NCBI RefSeq assembly: GCF_013364275.1
Contig: NZ_CP054932.1
Span: forward strand, 8,184,001-8,248,000
Reading direction: 5' to 3'
Origin: Actinomadura sp. NAK00032
GTDB lineage: Bacteria > Actinomycetota > Actinomycetes > Streptosporangiales > Streptosporangiaceae
Length of the DNA stretch: 64,000 bases
This document shows positions 26,770 to 35,716 of the stretch, in pieces (position 1 is the stretch's first letter; each line of letters starts with the position of its first letter). The position numbers were made by a program, and so were the translations under genes. Below the pieces are notes generated by a model. It was not told the DNA's origin. It did no database searches and saw only the letters and a program-made list of their open reading frames with translations.

Positions 26770-27026
26770 GGTCCCGCCCCCTTCGCCCGACATGGTGCGA
26801 CCCCGTGGTCGCATCGTCACGCCGTCGAAGGGCGGCGACCGATGGCCCGGGATCAAGATCTTAATCCCCACGACCCGCAATAAATGACAAGTCGCTGCAA
26901 AATACCTCAGTCCGGGTAGTGAGTGGCATTTCGCAAGTTCAGGGCGGGCTCGGCGGGGGCCCGGCCGGGGTGCCGCCGCACGGACTTCCGTGGGCGGCAC
27001 CGCCTGACCGGTCCCGTGGACGGCGC

Positions 27027-27449
27027 TCAGACGCGCCAGGCGAGCGCCTTCGCGTTTCCGCCGACGAGCCGCCCGGTGCCGGAGCCGTGCTGGACGACCT
27101 GGAACCGGACCCGCCGGCCCGAACTCACCGCGTCCGCCGGCAGCGAGTAGTTGATGTAGGTGCTCCCGTCGGCGGCGACGTACTCGGCGATCGGCCCGTT
27201 CTCCTCGTCGCCGTCGGAGTCGGCGCGCTCGATGGCGCGCGCCTGTACCCGGGTGCCCGGCGGGACGTCCTCGATCCGCACGTTGGCGTTGAGGGTGTAC
27301 CGCGCCGGGCCCTCGACCACGGACGGGCCGCCCTCGGTGCGGTGGTGGTGGCCCGAGTCGGAGTACTCGTAGTCCCACCTGACCGTGACCCACTTGCCCG
27401 GCGGCAGGTTCTGCGCGTCCTTGACCCCGACGCTGACGTATTCCGGCAT
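27027..27449 (-). CDS. Hypothetical protein, probably beta-sandwich
   Basis: A 140-aa protein of unknown function with no signal peptide. It begins MPEYVSVGVKDAQNLPPGKW and is rich in alternating beta-type residues; KWVTVRWDYEYSD and VRFQVVQHGSG look like strands. A His cluster (GHHH) and an acidic run (DSDGDEENG) lie in loops. The start is well supported by GAGGAGG before ATG 27447-27449. It stands between the double-GT4 gene and the 172-aa gene in the same direction, within the glycopolymer region. Confidence 0.6.
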   Translation of the reverse strand: MPEYVSVGVKDAQNLPPGKWVTVRWDYEYSDSGHHHRTEGGPSVVEGPARYTLNANVRIEDVPPGTRVQARAIERADSDGDEENGPIAEYVAADGSTYINYSLPADAVSSGRRVRFQVVQHGSGTGRLVGGNAKALAWRV

Positions 27450-27563
27450 ATCGTCCTCCTCGTCGCTGCGGTCCGGTCCTCGGCGCTCACACCGGAGCAG
27501 GGCACGACACTACGGCGTTACCAAGGTCGATCGCTGCCAGTCGGCGAGATAGCCGGGGCCGGC

Positions 27564-27583
27564 CCCCGGCCGCGCGGCCGGGG
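27564..27583. terminator. Perfect 20-bp GC palindrome, probable terminator hairpin
   Basis: CCCCGGCCGCGCGGCCGGGG is self-complementary and lies 21 bp beyond the stop of the double-GT4 gene, on its downstream side. No U-tract follows on the minus strand, so termination is plausible but unproven. Confidence 0.45.
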
Positions 27584-27603
27584 AGGCGGGTCGTTTCCGG
27601 GGT

Positions 27604-29769
27604 CTATTGGCGCCTGGCCAGGAGGTCTGTCCACTGGCGGCAGACCTCGGGGAGGGCGTAGGCGGCCTTCAGCTGCTCCCTCGCCAGATCGGCGTCCTGC
27701 CGCCAGCGGCCGAGGGAGACGGTCGTCGCGATGGACGCGGCCATCGCCGACGGGCTGTCGTGGATCCAGCGGGCGTCGTAGATGGTGTCGGCGCCCGGCC
27801 AGTTCAGCAGCGCCGGGACGGCGCCGGACGCCATGCCCTCGGCCGGGGCCAGGTGGAAGCTCTCGTCGTCGCTGGTCGACAGGACGAAGCCGATGCGGCG
27901 TAGCCAGGACGCCACGTCGCGGCCGTAGCTGTCGAAGACGACGCCGCCGGAGAGCAGCCGCGACCGGCGGATCCGGCGGAACGCCTTCTCGTAGTGGTCC
28001 CGCTCCTCCTGCTTCTGCCAGATCCACCAGTACTCCCAGGGGAGCTTGGACTTGACGAAGAGCGTGAAGCGCGGGTCGTCGCGGCGGAGCTCTTCGAGGA
28101 CGTCCAGCGCCAGGTCCAGGCGCTTGCGGGACGGGGCGATGCCGATCATCCCGAGGTGGTGCTCGGCGCCGGGGAGCTTGGCGCGGTCGAGCTGGGCCTC
28201 GTCCACCCAGTTCGGGATCGTGACGACCTTCGCGGCCGGCCAGCCGGTGATCTCGCGGGTGAGGTCGCTGTAGTGGGGGCTGACGCAGATGACCTGGTCG
28301 ACCGCGTCGATGTCGAGCTGCTTCGGCCAGGCCGCGTACAGCTCGAAGCGGTGCAGGCGGACGACCAGGCGCTGGTCGGGGCGCTTGTGGCTCGCGAACC
28401 ACAGCGCGTTGGGGCCGCACCATTCGCAGATGACGACGTCCGCCCAGTCGACGAGGTCCTGGCTGCGCTTCTCGTCGTGCGCCTTGAGCGCCGCCCAGTG
28501 GTCGACGCGGACCTCCATGTCGGAGCGGGAGCGCAGGTAGTCGAGCAGGCGGGTGAAGAACTTCAGGTCGTGGCCCGCCACGCCCACCCGGAGCGGGCGC
28601 TCCTTCACCGCAAGGACGCTCTCGGACGGCTCCGGGAACGCCTGCGCGAGGTAGCCGCGCAGCCGTTCGGCGGCGGCGTCGAGCGTGAACCCGGTGGCGG
28701 CCGTGCGGCAGCGGTCTCCGGCGAGGGTGTAGACGTCCGGGTTCTTGCCGATGAGGGTGAGGGCGTCCAGGACGTCGTCTTCGGTGGCGGCGAACAGCGG
28801 GTAGTCGGTACCGAGGAGCCGCTCGTGCATGGGCGTCCGGTTCAGGACGACCGGCACCCCGAGCGTGCCGCATTCCAGCACCTTTGTGGACAGTTCCAGG
28901 CTCGCGTCCATGGACGCGTCGCGCCACGACAGCCCGACGTCGCAGCCCGCGGTGAGGCGCATCGCCTCGGCGCGGGGGTGGCCGCCGTGCCAGACGACGC
29001 CCTCGCCGGTCTCCAGCGCGGTCCGCATCCGGGTCGCGAAGCCGGGGTCGGCGGGGTCGTCGTGGACCTTGTCGCCGACCATGTGGAGTTCGGCGTGCAC
29101 GCCGCGCATGGCGAGCAGGCGCGGCAGCGACGTCATCTCGTAGGTGTTCCAGCGCGGCGCGAACTTGCCCGTGTAGACGAGCCGGAGCGGCCCCTCGGGC
29201 GCGCCGGGCGCGCGGGTCTCCAGGCCCTCCGGAAGGACGACGACCGGCGGGAACAGGACGCTCTTGCCCGCCGTCGCGGGGACGGCGCTCTCCAGGAAGC
29301 CGCGCAGCTCCTCGGTCTGGCAGAGCAGGACGCGGGAGGCGTCCGCGATGCGGCGCAGGTCGGCCTTGGCGGCGGCGTCGAACTCGCCCGCCGACTGCGG
29401 GACGTCGGTGAGGTACGTCCAGAGGCGTCCGGCGAGGGGGCCGGCGGCGAGCTTGCCGGCGAGCCGGCGGCCCCGGACCACGACCAGGTCGTGCGGGGCC
29501 TCCTCATCGAGCCGCGCGAGGACCTCGGCCGCCTGGCGCGGGGCCATCGGCGCGTCGGCGAGGCCCTCGGCGTGCGGGCTGCGGACGGTGACGCCGGGCA
29601 GGCCGCGCAGCGGGTCGACGAGCCGCCCGGTGCGCACGGGGGCCTTGAGGACCAGGGTCACCTCGCAGCCGGCGCGGGAGAGTGCCTGGACGATGCCCTG
29701 AGCCCAGATCGCCGATCCGTCGATGATGTTCAGGTCGACGTCGCCGTAGACGAGGGCACGTGGTCGCAC
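27604..29769 (-). CDS. Tandem double GT4-type glycosyltransferase
   Basis: A 721-aa protein made of two GT-B units. The first (residues 1-385) opens ALVYGDVDLNIIDGSAIWAQ and has VYTGKFAPRWNTYEM and a donor site around LECGTLGVPVVLNRTP. The second (about 388-721) opens LRVGVAGHDLKFFTRLLDYL, with VVICEWCGPNALWF, GMIGIAPSRKRLDLALDVL and APAEGMASGAVPALLNWPGAD. Two fused transferases probably add consecutive sugars. GTG 29767-29769 follows AAAGGAACCACC; the frame stays open upstream, but that is the opposite phase of the next gene. The 241-aa gene ends 11 bp upstream, and wecB precedes that, so the three form an operon. Confidence 0.82.
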   Translation of the reverse strand: MRPRALVYGDVDLNIIDGSAIWAQGIVQALSRAGCEVTLVLKAPVRTGRLVDPLRGLPGVTVRSPHAEGLADAPMAPRQAAEVLARLDEEAPHDLVVVRGRRLAGKLAAGPLAGRLWTYLTDVPQSAGEFDAAAKADLRRIADASRVLLCQTEELRGFLESAVPATAGKSVLFPPVVVLPEGLETRAPGAPEGPLRLVYTGKFAPRWNTYEMTSLPRLLAMRGVHAELHMVGDKVHDDPADPGFATRMRTALETGEGVVWHGGHPRAEAMRLTAGCDVGLSWRDASMDASLELSTKVLECGTLGVPVVLNRTPMHERLLGTDYPLFAATEDDVLDALTLIGKNPDVYTLAGDRCRTAATGFTLDAAAERLRGYLAQAFPEPSESVLAVKERPLRVGVAGHDLKFFTRLLDYLRSRSDMEVRVDHWAALKAHDEKRSQDLVDWADVVICEWCGPNALWFASHKRPDQRLVVRLHRFELYAAWPKQLDIDAVDQVICVSPHYSDLTREITGWPAAKVVTIPNWVDEAQLDRAKLPGAEHHLGMIGIAPSRKRLDLALDVLEELRRDDPRFTLFVKSKLPWEYWWIWQKQEERDHYEKAFRRIRRSRLLSGGVVFDSYGRDVASWLRRIGFVLSTSDDESFHLAPAEGMASGAVPALLNWPGADTIYDARWIHDSPSAMAASIATTVSLGRWRQDADLAREQLKAAYALPEVCRQWTDLLARRQ

Positions 29770-29780
29770 GGTGGTTCCTT

Positions 29781-30506
29781 TCAACGGGCCGGCGCCGGGG
29801 AGGTCTCGGAGGATTCGGCGACCTCGGCGAGGCGGCCGGGGGCGGTGGCGGTGGCGTCCCAGGTCAGCGCCGCCAGGGTCGCGGGCGGCGCCGGCCCCCA
29901 CAGGACGCGCGGGAGCCCGCGGGCGGCGGCGATCTCGCGGATCTCGTGCAGCGCGAGGTCCCGGTCGTACATGCCGGGCACGCCCAGGTACGCCCAGGGG
30001 CCGCCGGGTTCGCCGGCCTCCGCGTCCACGACGAGCAGGTCGGCGTCGGCGGAGCCGAGCGCGATCGCCGCGTCGTGCGGGTAGAGCGGGATGACCTTGG
30101 CGTGCTCGGCGAGCAGTGCCGCCGCGGCGGGGCCCAGCACGCCCGCGATGATCAGCCCGTCGCAGGGGTTCGCGACGAGGAGGCGGTCCTCGGGCCGGTC
30201 GACGCGGTCGGGCTGGACGCCGCCCCGGCTCGCGCCGGAGCCCGCCGCCACGGGCGCGTTCCGCTTGCGCCACAGCCGGTACAGCTCCCTCGGCAGCCGC
30301 TTGCCGCGCTTCGGGTTCCGCGCGGCGCCGGCGACGAGCCGCCCGAACTGGACGGCGGTGGACGCCTCCAGCGCGGCGATCCGCTTCTCCAGCTCCGCGA
30401 CGCGCGCCTCGCGCTCGCGCAGCGCCGACTTCAGCCGCCCGAGCTGCTGGTACGCCTTCGCGTCCCTGGCATCTCCGGCGTCCTTGGCGTCCTTGGCGTC
30501 ACTCAC
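29781..30506 (-). CDS. Coiled-coil protein in the wecB operon, unknown function
   Basis: A 241-aa protein. Residues 1-20 are a repetitive Asp/Ala/Lys tail, and about 20-55 form a predicted coiled coil (LGRLKSALREREARVAELEK). A basic linker follows, and residues about 105-235 look like an alpha/beta domain (LLVANPCDGLIIAGVLGPAA, YPHDAAIALG, ADLLVVDAEAG), perhaps half of a GT-B fold. I know no named family. The GTG start overlaps the wecB stop by 8 nt, and the double-GT4 gene follows after 11 bp, so it is probably a partner or scaffold of those enzymes. Confidence 0.6.
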   Translation of the reverse strand: MSDAKDAKDAGDARDAKAYQQLGRLKSALREREARVAELEKRIAALEASTAVQFGRLVAGAARNPKRGKRLPRELYRLWRKRNAPVAAGSGASRGGVQPDRVDRPEDRLLVANPCDGLIIAGVLGPAAAALLAEHAKVIPLYPHDAAIALGSADADLLVVDAEAGEPGGPWAYLGVPGMYDRDLALHEIREIAAARGLPRVLWGPAPPATLAALTWDATATAPGRLAEVAESSETSPAPAR

Positions 30507-31581
30507 CCAGATACTCCATGATCACTTCGGCGATGCGGGGGCCGGCCTTGCCGTCCCACAGGGGCGGGGTCCGGGTGCTGTCCGGCGGGCCCGACTCCAG
30601 CGCCTTGCGGGCGGCGGGCACCAGCTCCTCGAAGGTGACGAGCCGGTTCGTGCCGTGCGTGATGGTGATGGGCCGCTCGGTGTTCGGCCGGACGGTCAGG
30701 CACGGCACGCCGAGGATCGTCGTCTCCTCCTGGAGGCCGCCCGAGTCGGTGACGACCGCCGCCGCGCCCCGGACCGCCGCGATGAAGTCGATGTACCCGA
30801 GCGGCTCCAGGATGTGCACGCCGGCGTGGTCGTCCAGCCCGGCGGCCAGCAGGTTCGCCCGGCCGCGCGGGTGCACGGGGATGACCAGGTCGGCGAGGTC
30901 GGCGACGCCGTGCAGGTGCCGGACGAGCGCGGCGGCCGTCTCCGGGGCGTCCACGTTCGCGGGCCGGTGCACGGTCGCGAGGACGTACCGGTCGGGGAGG
31001 CCGTGCTCGGCGCGCACCCGGCCGGTGTCGAAGGAGTCGAGGTTCCCCAGCAGCGTGTCGATCATCGGGTTGCCGACGAGGTGCGTGCGGGACACCGGGA
31101 CGCCCTCGGCGGCCAGGTGCCCGATCCCCTCGGGGCTCGTGACCAGGCACAGCGCGGAGAGCTGGTCGGTGACCCGCCGGTTGACCTCCTCCGGCATGGT
31201 CATGTCGAAGCTGCGCAGCCCGGCCTCCACGTGGGCGACCGGGATGTGCAGTTTGGCCGCGACGAGGGCGGCGGCGATGGTGGAGTTCACGTCGCCGTAC
31301 ACGATGACCAGCGCGGGTGAACGGCTCGTGAACTCCCCCTCCAGCCCGATCATGAGGGCCGCGGTCTGCGCGGCGTGGCCGCCGGAGCCGACGCCGAGGT
31401 TCACGTCCGGCTCGGGGAGCCCCAGTTCGTCGAAGAAGATCTCCGACATCCGGGCGTCGTAGTGCTGCCCGGTGTGGACGACCGCCTGCTCGGCACCGGC
31501 GGCGCGCAGGGCGGAGATCACCGGGGCCGCCTTGACGAAGTTCGGCCGCGCCCCCAGGACGTGCACGATGGGTGCCAACAC
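30499..31581 (-). CDS. wecB: UDP-N-acetylglucosamine 2-epimerase (non-hydrolysing)
   Basis: A 360-aa GT-B-like epimerase. It opens PIVHVLGARPNFVKAAPVI; HTGQHYD, VYGDVNSTIA, HVEAGLRSFD, HRPANVD and TDSGGLQEE are the conserved substrate and UDP-binding blocks. It converts UDP-GlcNAc to UDP-ManNAc. The divergent dehydrogenase at 33102 would oxidise this to UDP-ManNAcA. I prefer GTG 31579-31581 with AGAAGGG five bases upstream; an ATG six codons earlier has no ribosome site. Length is standard. Confidence 0.93.
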   Translation of the reverse strand: MLAPIVHVLGARPNFVKAAPVISALRAAGAEQAVVHTGQHYDARMSEIFFDELGLPEPDVNLGVGSGGHAAQTAALMIGLEGEFTSRSPALVIVYGDVNSTIAAALVAAKLHIPVAHVEAGLRSFDMTMPEEVNRRVTDQLSALCLVTSPEGIGHLAAEGVPVSRTHLVGNPMIDTLLGNLDSFDTGRVRAEHGLPDRYVLATVHRPANVDAPETAAALVRHLHGVADLADLVIPVHPRGRANLLAAGLDDHAGVHILEPLGYIDFIAAVRGAAAVVTDSGGLQEETTILGVPCLTVRPNTERPITITHGTNRLVTFEELVPAARKALESGPPDSTRTPPLWDGKAGPRIAEVIMEYLGE

Positions 31582-31637
31582 AATTTCCCTTCTGTTCATC
31601 GGGGCCGCCTAACGTCCGGCCTCGTGGTGAAGAAGCA

Positions 31638-33080
31638 GTGGTGAAGAAACCCGTGGTGAAGAAGCCCGTCTACCTGGCCGGGCTGGCCTGGCGGCAGCTG
31701 CGGGACGATCCCGGGCGGGCGCCGCGGCTGGCGGTCCGGCTCGCCGCGCGGACCCCGCTCGGCACGCGGCTGCGGGGCTCCCCGCTGGCCGTGCCGAAGC
31801 CCCGGGACGTCCGGCGCGAGACCGCCGACCTGCGTGCCCTGCTGGCGCAGCCGGTGCGCCCGGTTCAGGGCGAGCCCCGGCCCGGCGACGGCGTGCTCCA
31901 GTTCGTCACCAACGCGCTGCCCTGCACGAACGCCGGCTACACCGTGCGGACGCACCGGATCGCGCTCGCCCAGCGGGAGGCGGGCCTCGACACCCACGTG
32001 GTCACCAGGCTGGGCTACCCGCTCAGCCAGGGCGTCGGCGACGCGCGGGCGCGGGTGGACGTCGACGGCGTCCCGTACCACCGGCTGCTGCCGTGGCGGC
32101 CGCCGGCGGACCCGCGGGACGCCGTCGCGACGAGCGCCGACCTGGCCGGACGGCTCGTCGAGGAGCTGCGCCCGGCCGTCCTGCACGCGGTCAGCAACCA
32201 CCTCAACGCGGCCGTCGCGCTGGAGCTGGGGCGCCGGCACGGGATCCCGGTCGTCTACGAGGTGCGCGGGTTCCTGGAGGACTCCTGGCTCTCCCGCGAC
32301 CCGGCGCACCGCGAGACCGACGACTTCTACCGGCTGACGCGCGAGCTGGAGACGCGCCGGATGGCCGAGGCGGACGCGGTCGTGACGCTCGGCGAGGCGA
32401 TGCGGGCGGAGATCGCGTCCCGGGGCGTCCCGGAGGAGAAGATCTTCACGGTGCCGAACGGAGTGGACGAGGCGTTCCTGGAGCCGCTCCCCGACCCCGG
32501 CGATCTGCGCGCGCGCCTCGGCATCCCGGGCGGTGCCACGGTCGTCGGCCTGACATCGTCGTTCTACGGCTACGAGGGCATCGACACGCTCATCGACGCC
32601 GCCGCGCTGCTGCGCGACCGCGGCACGCCCGTCACGCTGCTGCTTGTCGGCGACGGCCCGGAGCGCGGTGCGCTGGAGCGGCGCGCCGCCGGGCACGGCG
32701 TGCACGCCGTGTTCACCGGCCGGGTGCCGATGGAGTCCGTTCGCCGGTACCACGCCGTCCTCGATGTGTTCGCGGTTCCGCGCCGGGCGGACCGGGTGTG
32801 CCAATTGGTGACGCCCCTGAAGCCGATCGAGGCGATGGCAGGGGGAATCCCTGTAATAGCCAGTGATGTCAAGGCTCTTCGCGAAATCGTGGAACCGGGC
32901 GTGACGGGGACGTTAACACTTCCGGAAGACCCGGAAGCATGGGCGAATTGCCTGGAAGACCTGGCTTACGCTCCCGAGCTGAGACGAAAAATCGGGCGGT
33001 CGGCCCGGGAATGGGTCGCGGCGGAGCGCACCTGGCGCGCCGTGACCGCGGGATACCGGGCGGCCTACCGACGGACATAG
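31638..33080 (+). CDS. GT4-family glycosyltransferase
   Basis: A 480-aa protein. An N-terminal extension of about 90 residues, Arg-rich and starting with a KKPVVKKPV repeat, precedes a GT-B core: CTNAGYTVRTHRIALAQREA (acceptor domain), VVYEVRGFLEDSW, FTVPNGVDEAFLEPL, SSFYGYEGIDTLIDAAALL (donor domain) and PLKPIEAMAGGIPVIASDV carrying the E-x7-E-type region. It probably adds a sugar such as ManNAcA to a lipid-linked acceptor. The exact start is uncertain: I use GTG 31638, since starts further up would approach the divergent wecB. It precedes the dehydrogenase gene by 21 bp. Confidence 0.82.
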   Translation: MVKKPVVKKPVYLAGLAWRQLRDDPGRAPRLAVRLAARTPLGTRLRGSPLAVPKPRDVRRETADLRALLAQPVRPVQGEPRPGDGVLQFVTNALPCTNAGYTVRTHRIALAQREAGLDTHVVTRLGYPLSQGVGDARARVDVDGVPYHRLLPWRPPADPRDAVATSADLAGRLVEELRPAVLHAVSNHLNAAVALELGRRHGIPVVYEVRGFLEDSWLSRDPAHRETDDFYRLTRELETRRMAEADAVVTLGEAMRAEIASRGVPEEKIFTVPNGVDEAFLEPLPDPGDLRARLGIPGGATVVGLTSSFYGYEGIDTLIDAAALLRDRGTPVTLLLVGDGPERGALERRAAGHGVHAVFTGRVPMESVRRYHAVLDVFAVPRRADRVCQLVTPLKPIEAMAGGIPVIASDVKALREIVEPGVTGTLTLPEDPEAWANCLEDLAYAPELRRKIGRSAREWVAAERTWRAVTAGYRAAYRRT

Positions 33081-33101
33081 CACCGAAGGGAGCCGGGGCG
33101 C

Positions 33102-34364
33102 ATGGATCTTGTGGTCATCGGACTCGGCTACGTGGGCCTGCCGCTCGTGCGCGAGGCGTGCCGGGCCGGCCTGCGGGTCGGCGGGCTGGACCGGGACGCG
33201 CGGGTGGTGGCCGGGCTCAAGGCCGGGCTGTCGCACATCGACGACGTCTCGCCCGCCGAGATCGGGGACATGCTGGAGGCCGGGTTCGCCCCGAGCCTGG
33301 ACGAGGACGTCCTGGACGGCGCCCGTACCGTGGTCATCTGCGTGCCGACGCCGCTGTCCCCCGAGGGCGGCCCCGACCTGACCGCGGTGCGCGGCGCCGC
33401 CGAGACGGTCGCCCGGCACCTGGTGCCGGGGACGCTGGTGGTGCTGGAGTCGACCACCTACCCGGGCACCACCGAGGAGGTCGTCCGGCCGATCCTGGAG
33501 ACGTCCGGCCTGGTCGCCGGGGAGGAGTTCCACCTGGCGTTCTCGCCGGAGCGGATCGACCCGGGCAACCCCGTCTACGGGGTGCGCAACACGCCGAAGA
33601 TCGTCGGCGGGCTGTCCCCGGCGTGCGCGTCGGCGGCGTCGGCGTTCTACGGCAAGTTCGTCGACCGCGTCGTGGAGGCCAAGGGCACCCGCGAGGCGGA
33701 GATGGCGAAGCTGCTGGAGAACACCTACCGGCACGTCAACATCGCGCTCGTCAACGAGATGGCGGTGTTCTGCAACGAGCTGGGCATCGACCTGTGGGAC
33801 GCGATCGACTGCGCCGCCACCAAGCCGTTCGGGTTCCAGGCGTTCCGCCCGGGGCCGGGCGTCGGCGGGCACTGCATCCCGATCGACCCGAACTACCTGT
33901 CGTACAAGGTCAGGTCGCTGGGCTACCCGTTCCGGTTCGTGGAGCTGGCGCAGGAGATCAACGACCGCATGCCCCGCTACGTCGCGGAACGCGCGCAGCA
34001 ACTCCTCAACCGGGAGGGCCGCGCGCTCAAGGGCGCCAAGGTCCTGCTCCTGGGCGTCACCTACAAGGCCGACATCGCCGACCAGCGCGAGTCGCCGGCC
34101 CGCCCGGTGGCGCGGCGGCTGGCCCGGCTCGGCGCGGACCTGAGCTTCCACGACCCGTTCGTGGAGTCCTGGGAGGTGGACGGCGAGCAGGTCCGGCACG
34201 CGGGCGGCGACCTGGCCGCCGCGCTGGCCGAGGCCGACCTCACGATCGTGTTGGCCGCCCACGCCGCCTACGAAGCAGGCACGCTGACGAGGCACGCACG
34301 GCTGCTCTTCGACACCCGAGGCCGCACCCGCGACGCCCGCCGGGACACGGTCGAACTCCTCTGA
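33102..34364 (+). CDS. wecC: Nucleotide-sugar dehydrogenase, probable UDP-ManNAc dehydrogenase
   Basis: A 420-aa UDP-sugar 6-dehydrogenase. The N-terminal NAD domain starts VVIGLGYVGLPLV; VPTPLSPEGGPDL and ESTTYPGTTEE follow. The central domain has AEMAKLLENTYRHVNIAL, and the catalytic Cys lies in PGVGGHCIPIDPNYL (near residue 258). The C-terminal UDP-binding domain has LGVTYKADIADQRESPA, typical of the WecC/VipA/TuaD family. With the divergent wecB, the likely product is UDP-ManNAcA, although UDP-GalNAc or UDP-GlcNAc substrates cannot be excluded. ATG is preceded by GAAGGGAG. Confidence 0.9.
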   Translation: MDLVVIGLGYVGLPLVREACRAGLRVGGLDRDARVVAGLKAGLSHIDDVSPAEIGDMLEAGFAPSLDEDVLDGARTVVICVPTPLSPEGGPDLTAVRGAAETVARHLVPGTLVVLESTTYPGTTEEVVRPILETSGLVAGEEFHLAFSPERIDPGNPVYGVRNTPKIVGGLSPACASAASAFYGKFVDRVVEAKGTREAEMAKLLENTYRHVNIALVNEMAVFCNELGIDLWDAIDCAATKPFGFQAFRPGPGVGGHCIPIDPNYLSYKVRSLGYPFRFVELAQEINDRMPRYVAERAQQLLNREGRALKGAKVLLLGVTYKADIADQRESPARPVARRLARLGADLSFHDPFVESWEVDGEQVRHAGGDLAAALAEADLTIVLAAHAAYEAGTLTRHARLLFDTRGRTRDARRDTVELL

Positions 34365-34393
34365 CCCGCCGCCGGCCCACCGGCCCGCGATCC

Positions 34394-34455
34394 GTCGGCT
34401 TGCGGCGTGTTGCCCCTATGCGGCCGCCGATAAGGGCAACACGCCGCAAGTCGAC
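34394..34455. repeat. 22-bp-arm inverted repeat between wecC and a GT4 gene
   Basis: Arms 34394-34415 and 34434-34455 match at 21 of 22 positions (core CTTGCGGCGTGTTGCCC) around an 18-nt spacer that contains CGGCCG. There is no T-run. It could be a bidirectional terminator, a protein-binding site or a dispersed repeat. Confidence 0.7.
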
Positions 34456-34565
34456 CGGGCGCCCGGCAGCGGCCATGTTGCGGCCCGGGGGAATTCATCG
34501 GTTATTTCCCTTCGCGGGAGATGGTCCTTGAGACAGTGATTTCGGCGCCTTACGGAGTGAGTGTG

Positions 34566-35693
34566 ATGCGGGTCTGCGTTTGCACGGTGGTGCACCATCC
34601 CGAGGACGCACGCATTCTGCACCGGCAGATCCGCGCGCTGCTCGATGCCGGCCATGAGGTCACTTATATCGCCCCATTTCGGGCATGCAATGCGACCCCG
34701 TGGCGGGAGCTCAGCCCGGTGGACATCCCGCGCGCCACGGGGCGGCGCCGCCTCCGGGCGCTGCGCGCCGCCCACCGGGCGCTCATCGAGCACGCCGCCT
34801 ACGCCGACGTCGTCCTGCTGCACGATCCCGAGCTGCTGGTGTCGCTGCCCCGCGAGGTCCGGCAGCGGACGGTCGTCTGGGACGTCCACGAGGACACCGC
34901 CGCGGCGCTGTCGGCCAAGGGCTGGCTGCCCGGCCCGGCGCGGCCGGTGCTGCGCCCGGCCGTCCACCGCCTGGAGCGGCGCAGCGAGCGGCGGCACCGG
35001 CTGCTGCTCGCCGAGGAGGGCTACCGGGAGCGGTTCCGCGGGGACCACCCGGTCGTGCCCAACACCACCTACGTCGCCGACCGGCCGCCCGGCCCCCCGG
35101 ACGGGCGGCGCGCCGTCTACGTCGGGCAGCTGTCCCGGGCGCGCGGCGCCCTCGACATGATCGAGATGGCCCGGCCGCTGGCCGCCGAGGGCATCCTGGT
35201 CGAGCTGATCGGCGCCGCCGACGCCGACGTCCGCGACGCGCTGCGGGCGGCGCAGCGCGAGGGCGTCGTCCGCTGGTACGGGTTCGTCCCGAACGACCGG
35301 GCGCTGCGCATCGCCGAGGGCGCGATGGCCGGGCTGGCGCTGCTGCACGACGAGCCCAACTACCGGCACTCCATGCCGACGAAGGTCGTCGAGTACATGG
35401 CCCGCGGCATCCCGGTCGTCACCACGCCGAACCCGCCCGCCGTGGACATCGTCGAGCCCGCCGGCTGCGGGACCGTCGTGCCGTTCGGCGACCCGCAGGC
35501 CGCCGCGAAGGCCGTCCTGCGGCTGCGGGACGACCCCGAGCAGCGCGCCGAGCAGGGGCGGCGCGGCTACGAGGCGGCCCGCGCCCGGTTCCACTGGCCC
35601 GTCCACGCCGCGCGGTTCGTCGCGCAGCTGGAGGCGTGGGCGAACCGGTCGGCCGACGTCGCCGCCGAGCCGGAGCCCGTTCCCGAGTACTGA
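34566..35693 (+). CDS. GT4-family glycosyltransferase
   Basis: A 375-aa GT-B protein starting MRVCVCTVVHHPEDARILHR. The acceptor domain has HDPELLVSLPREV and VWDVHEDTAAAL. The donor domain has AVYVGQLSRARGALDMIEMA, and the later block MPTKVVEYMARGIPVVTTPN supplies the conserved Glu. The HPEDARI-type start is seen in actinomycete GT4 enzymes of cell-wall polymers. ATG 34566 follows GGAGTGAGTGTG and is preferred over an earlier in-frame ATG. It is separated from wecC by a long inverted repeat, so it may be its own unit. Confidence 0.85.
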   Translation: MRVCVCTVVHHPEDARILHRQIRALLDAGHEVTYIAPFRACNATPWRELSPVDIPRATGRRRLRALRAAHRALIEHAAYADVVLLHDPELLVSLPREVRQRTVVWDVHEDTAAALSAKGWLPGPARPVLRPAVHRLERRSERRHRLLLAEEGYRERFRGDHPVVPNTTYVADRPPGPPDGRRAVYVGQLSRARGALDMIEMARPLAAEGILVELIGAADADVRDALRAAQREGVVRWYGFVPNDRALRIAEGAMAGLALLHDEPNYRHSMPTKVVEYMARGIPVVTTPNPPAVDIVEPAGCGTVVPFGDPQAAAKAVLRLRDDPEQRAEQGRRGYEAARARFHWPVHAARFVAQLEAWANRSADVAAEPEPVPEY

Positions 35694-35716
35694 CCCGGCC
35701 GGGCGCGGCGCCGGGG

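Noticed and set aside
29770..30273. Upstream extension of the double-GT4 frame
   Set aside because: It overlaps the 241-aa gene in another frame and is Arg/Pro-rich. The GTG at 29769 has a clear ribosome site.
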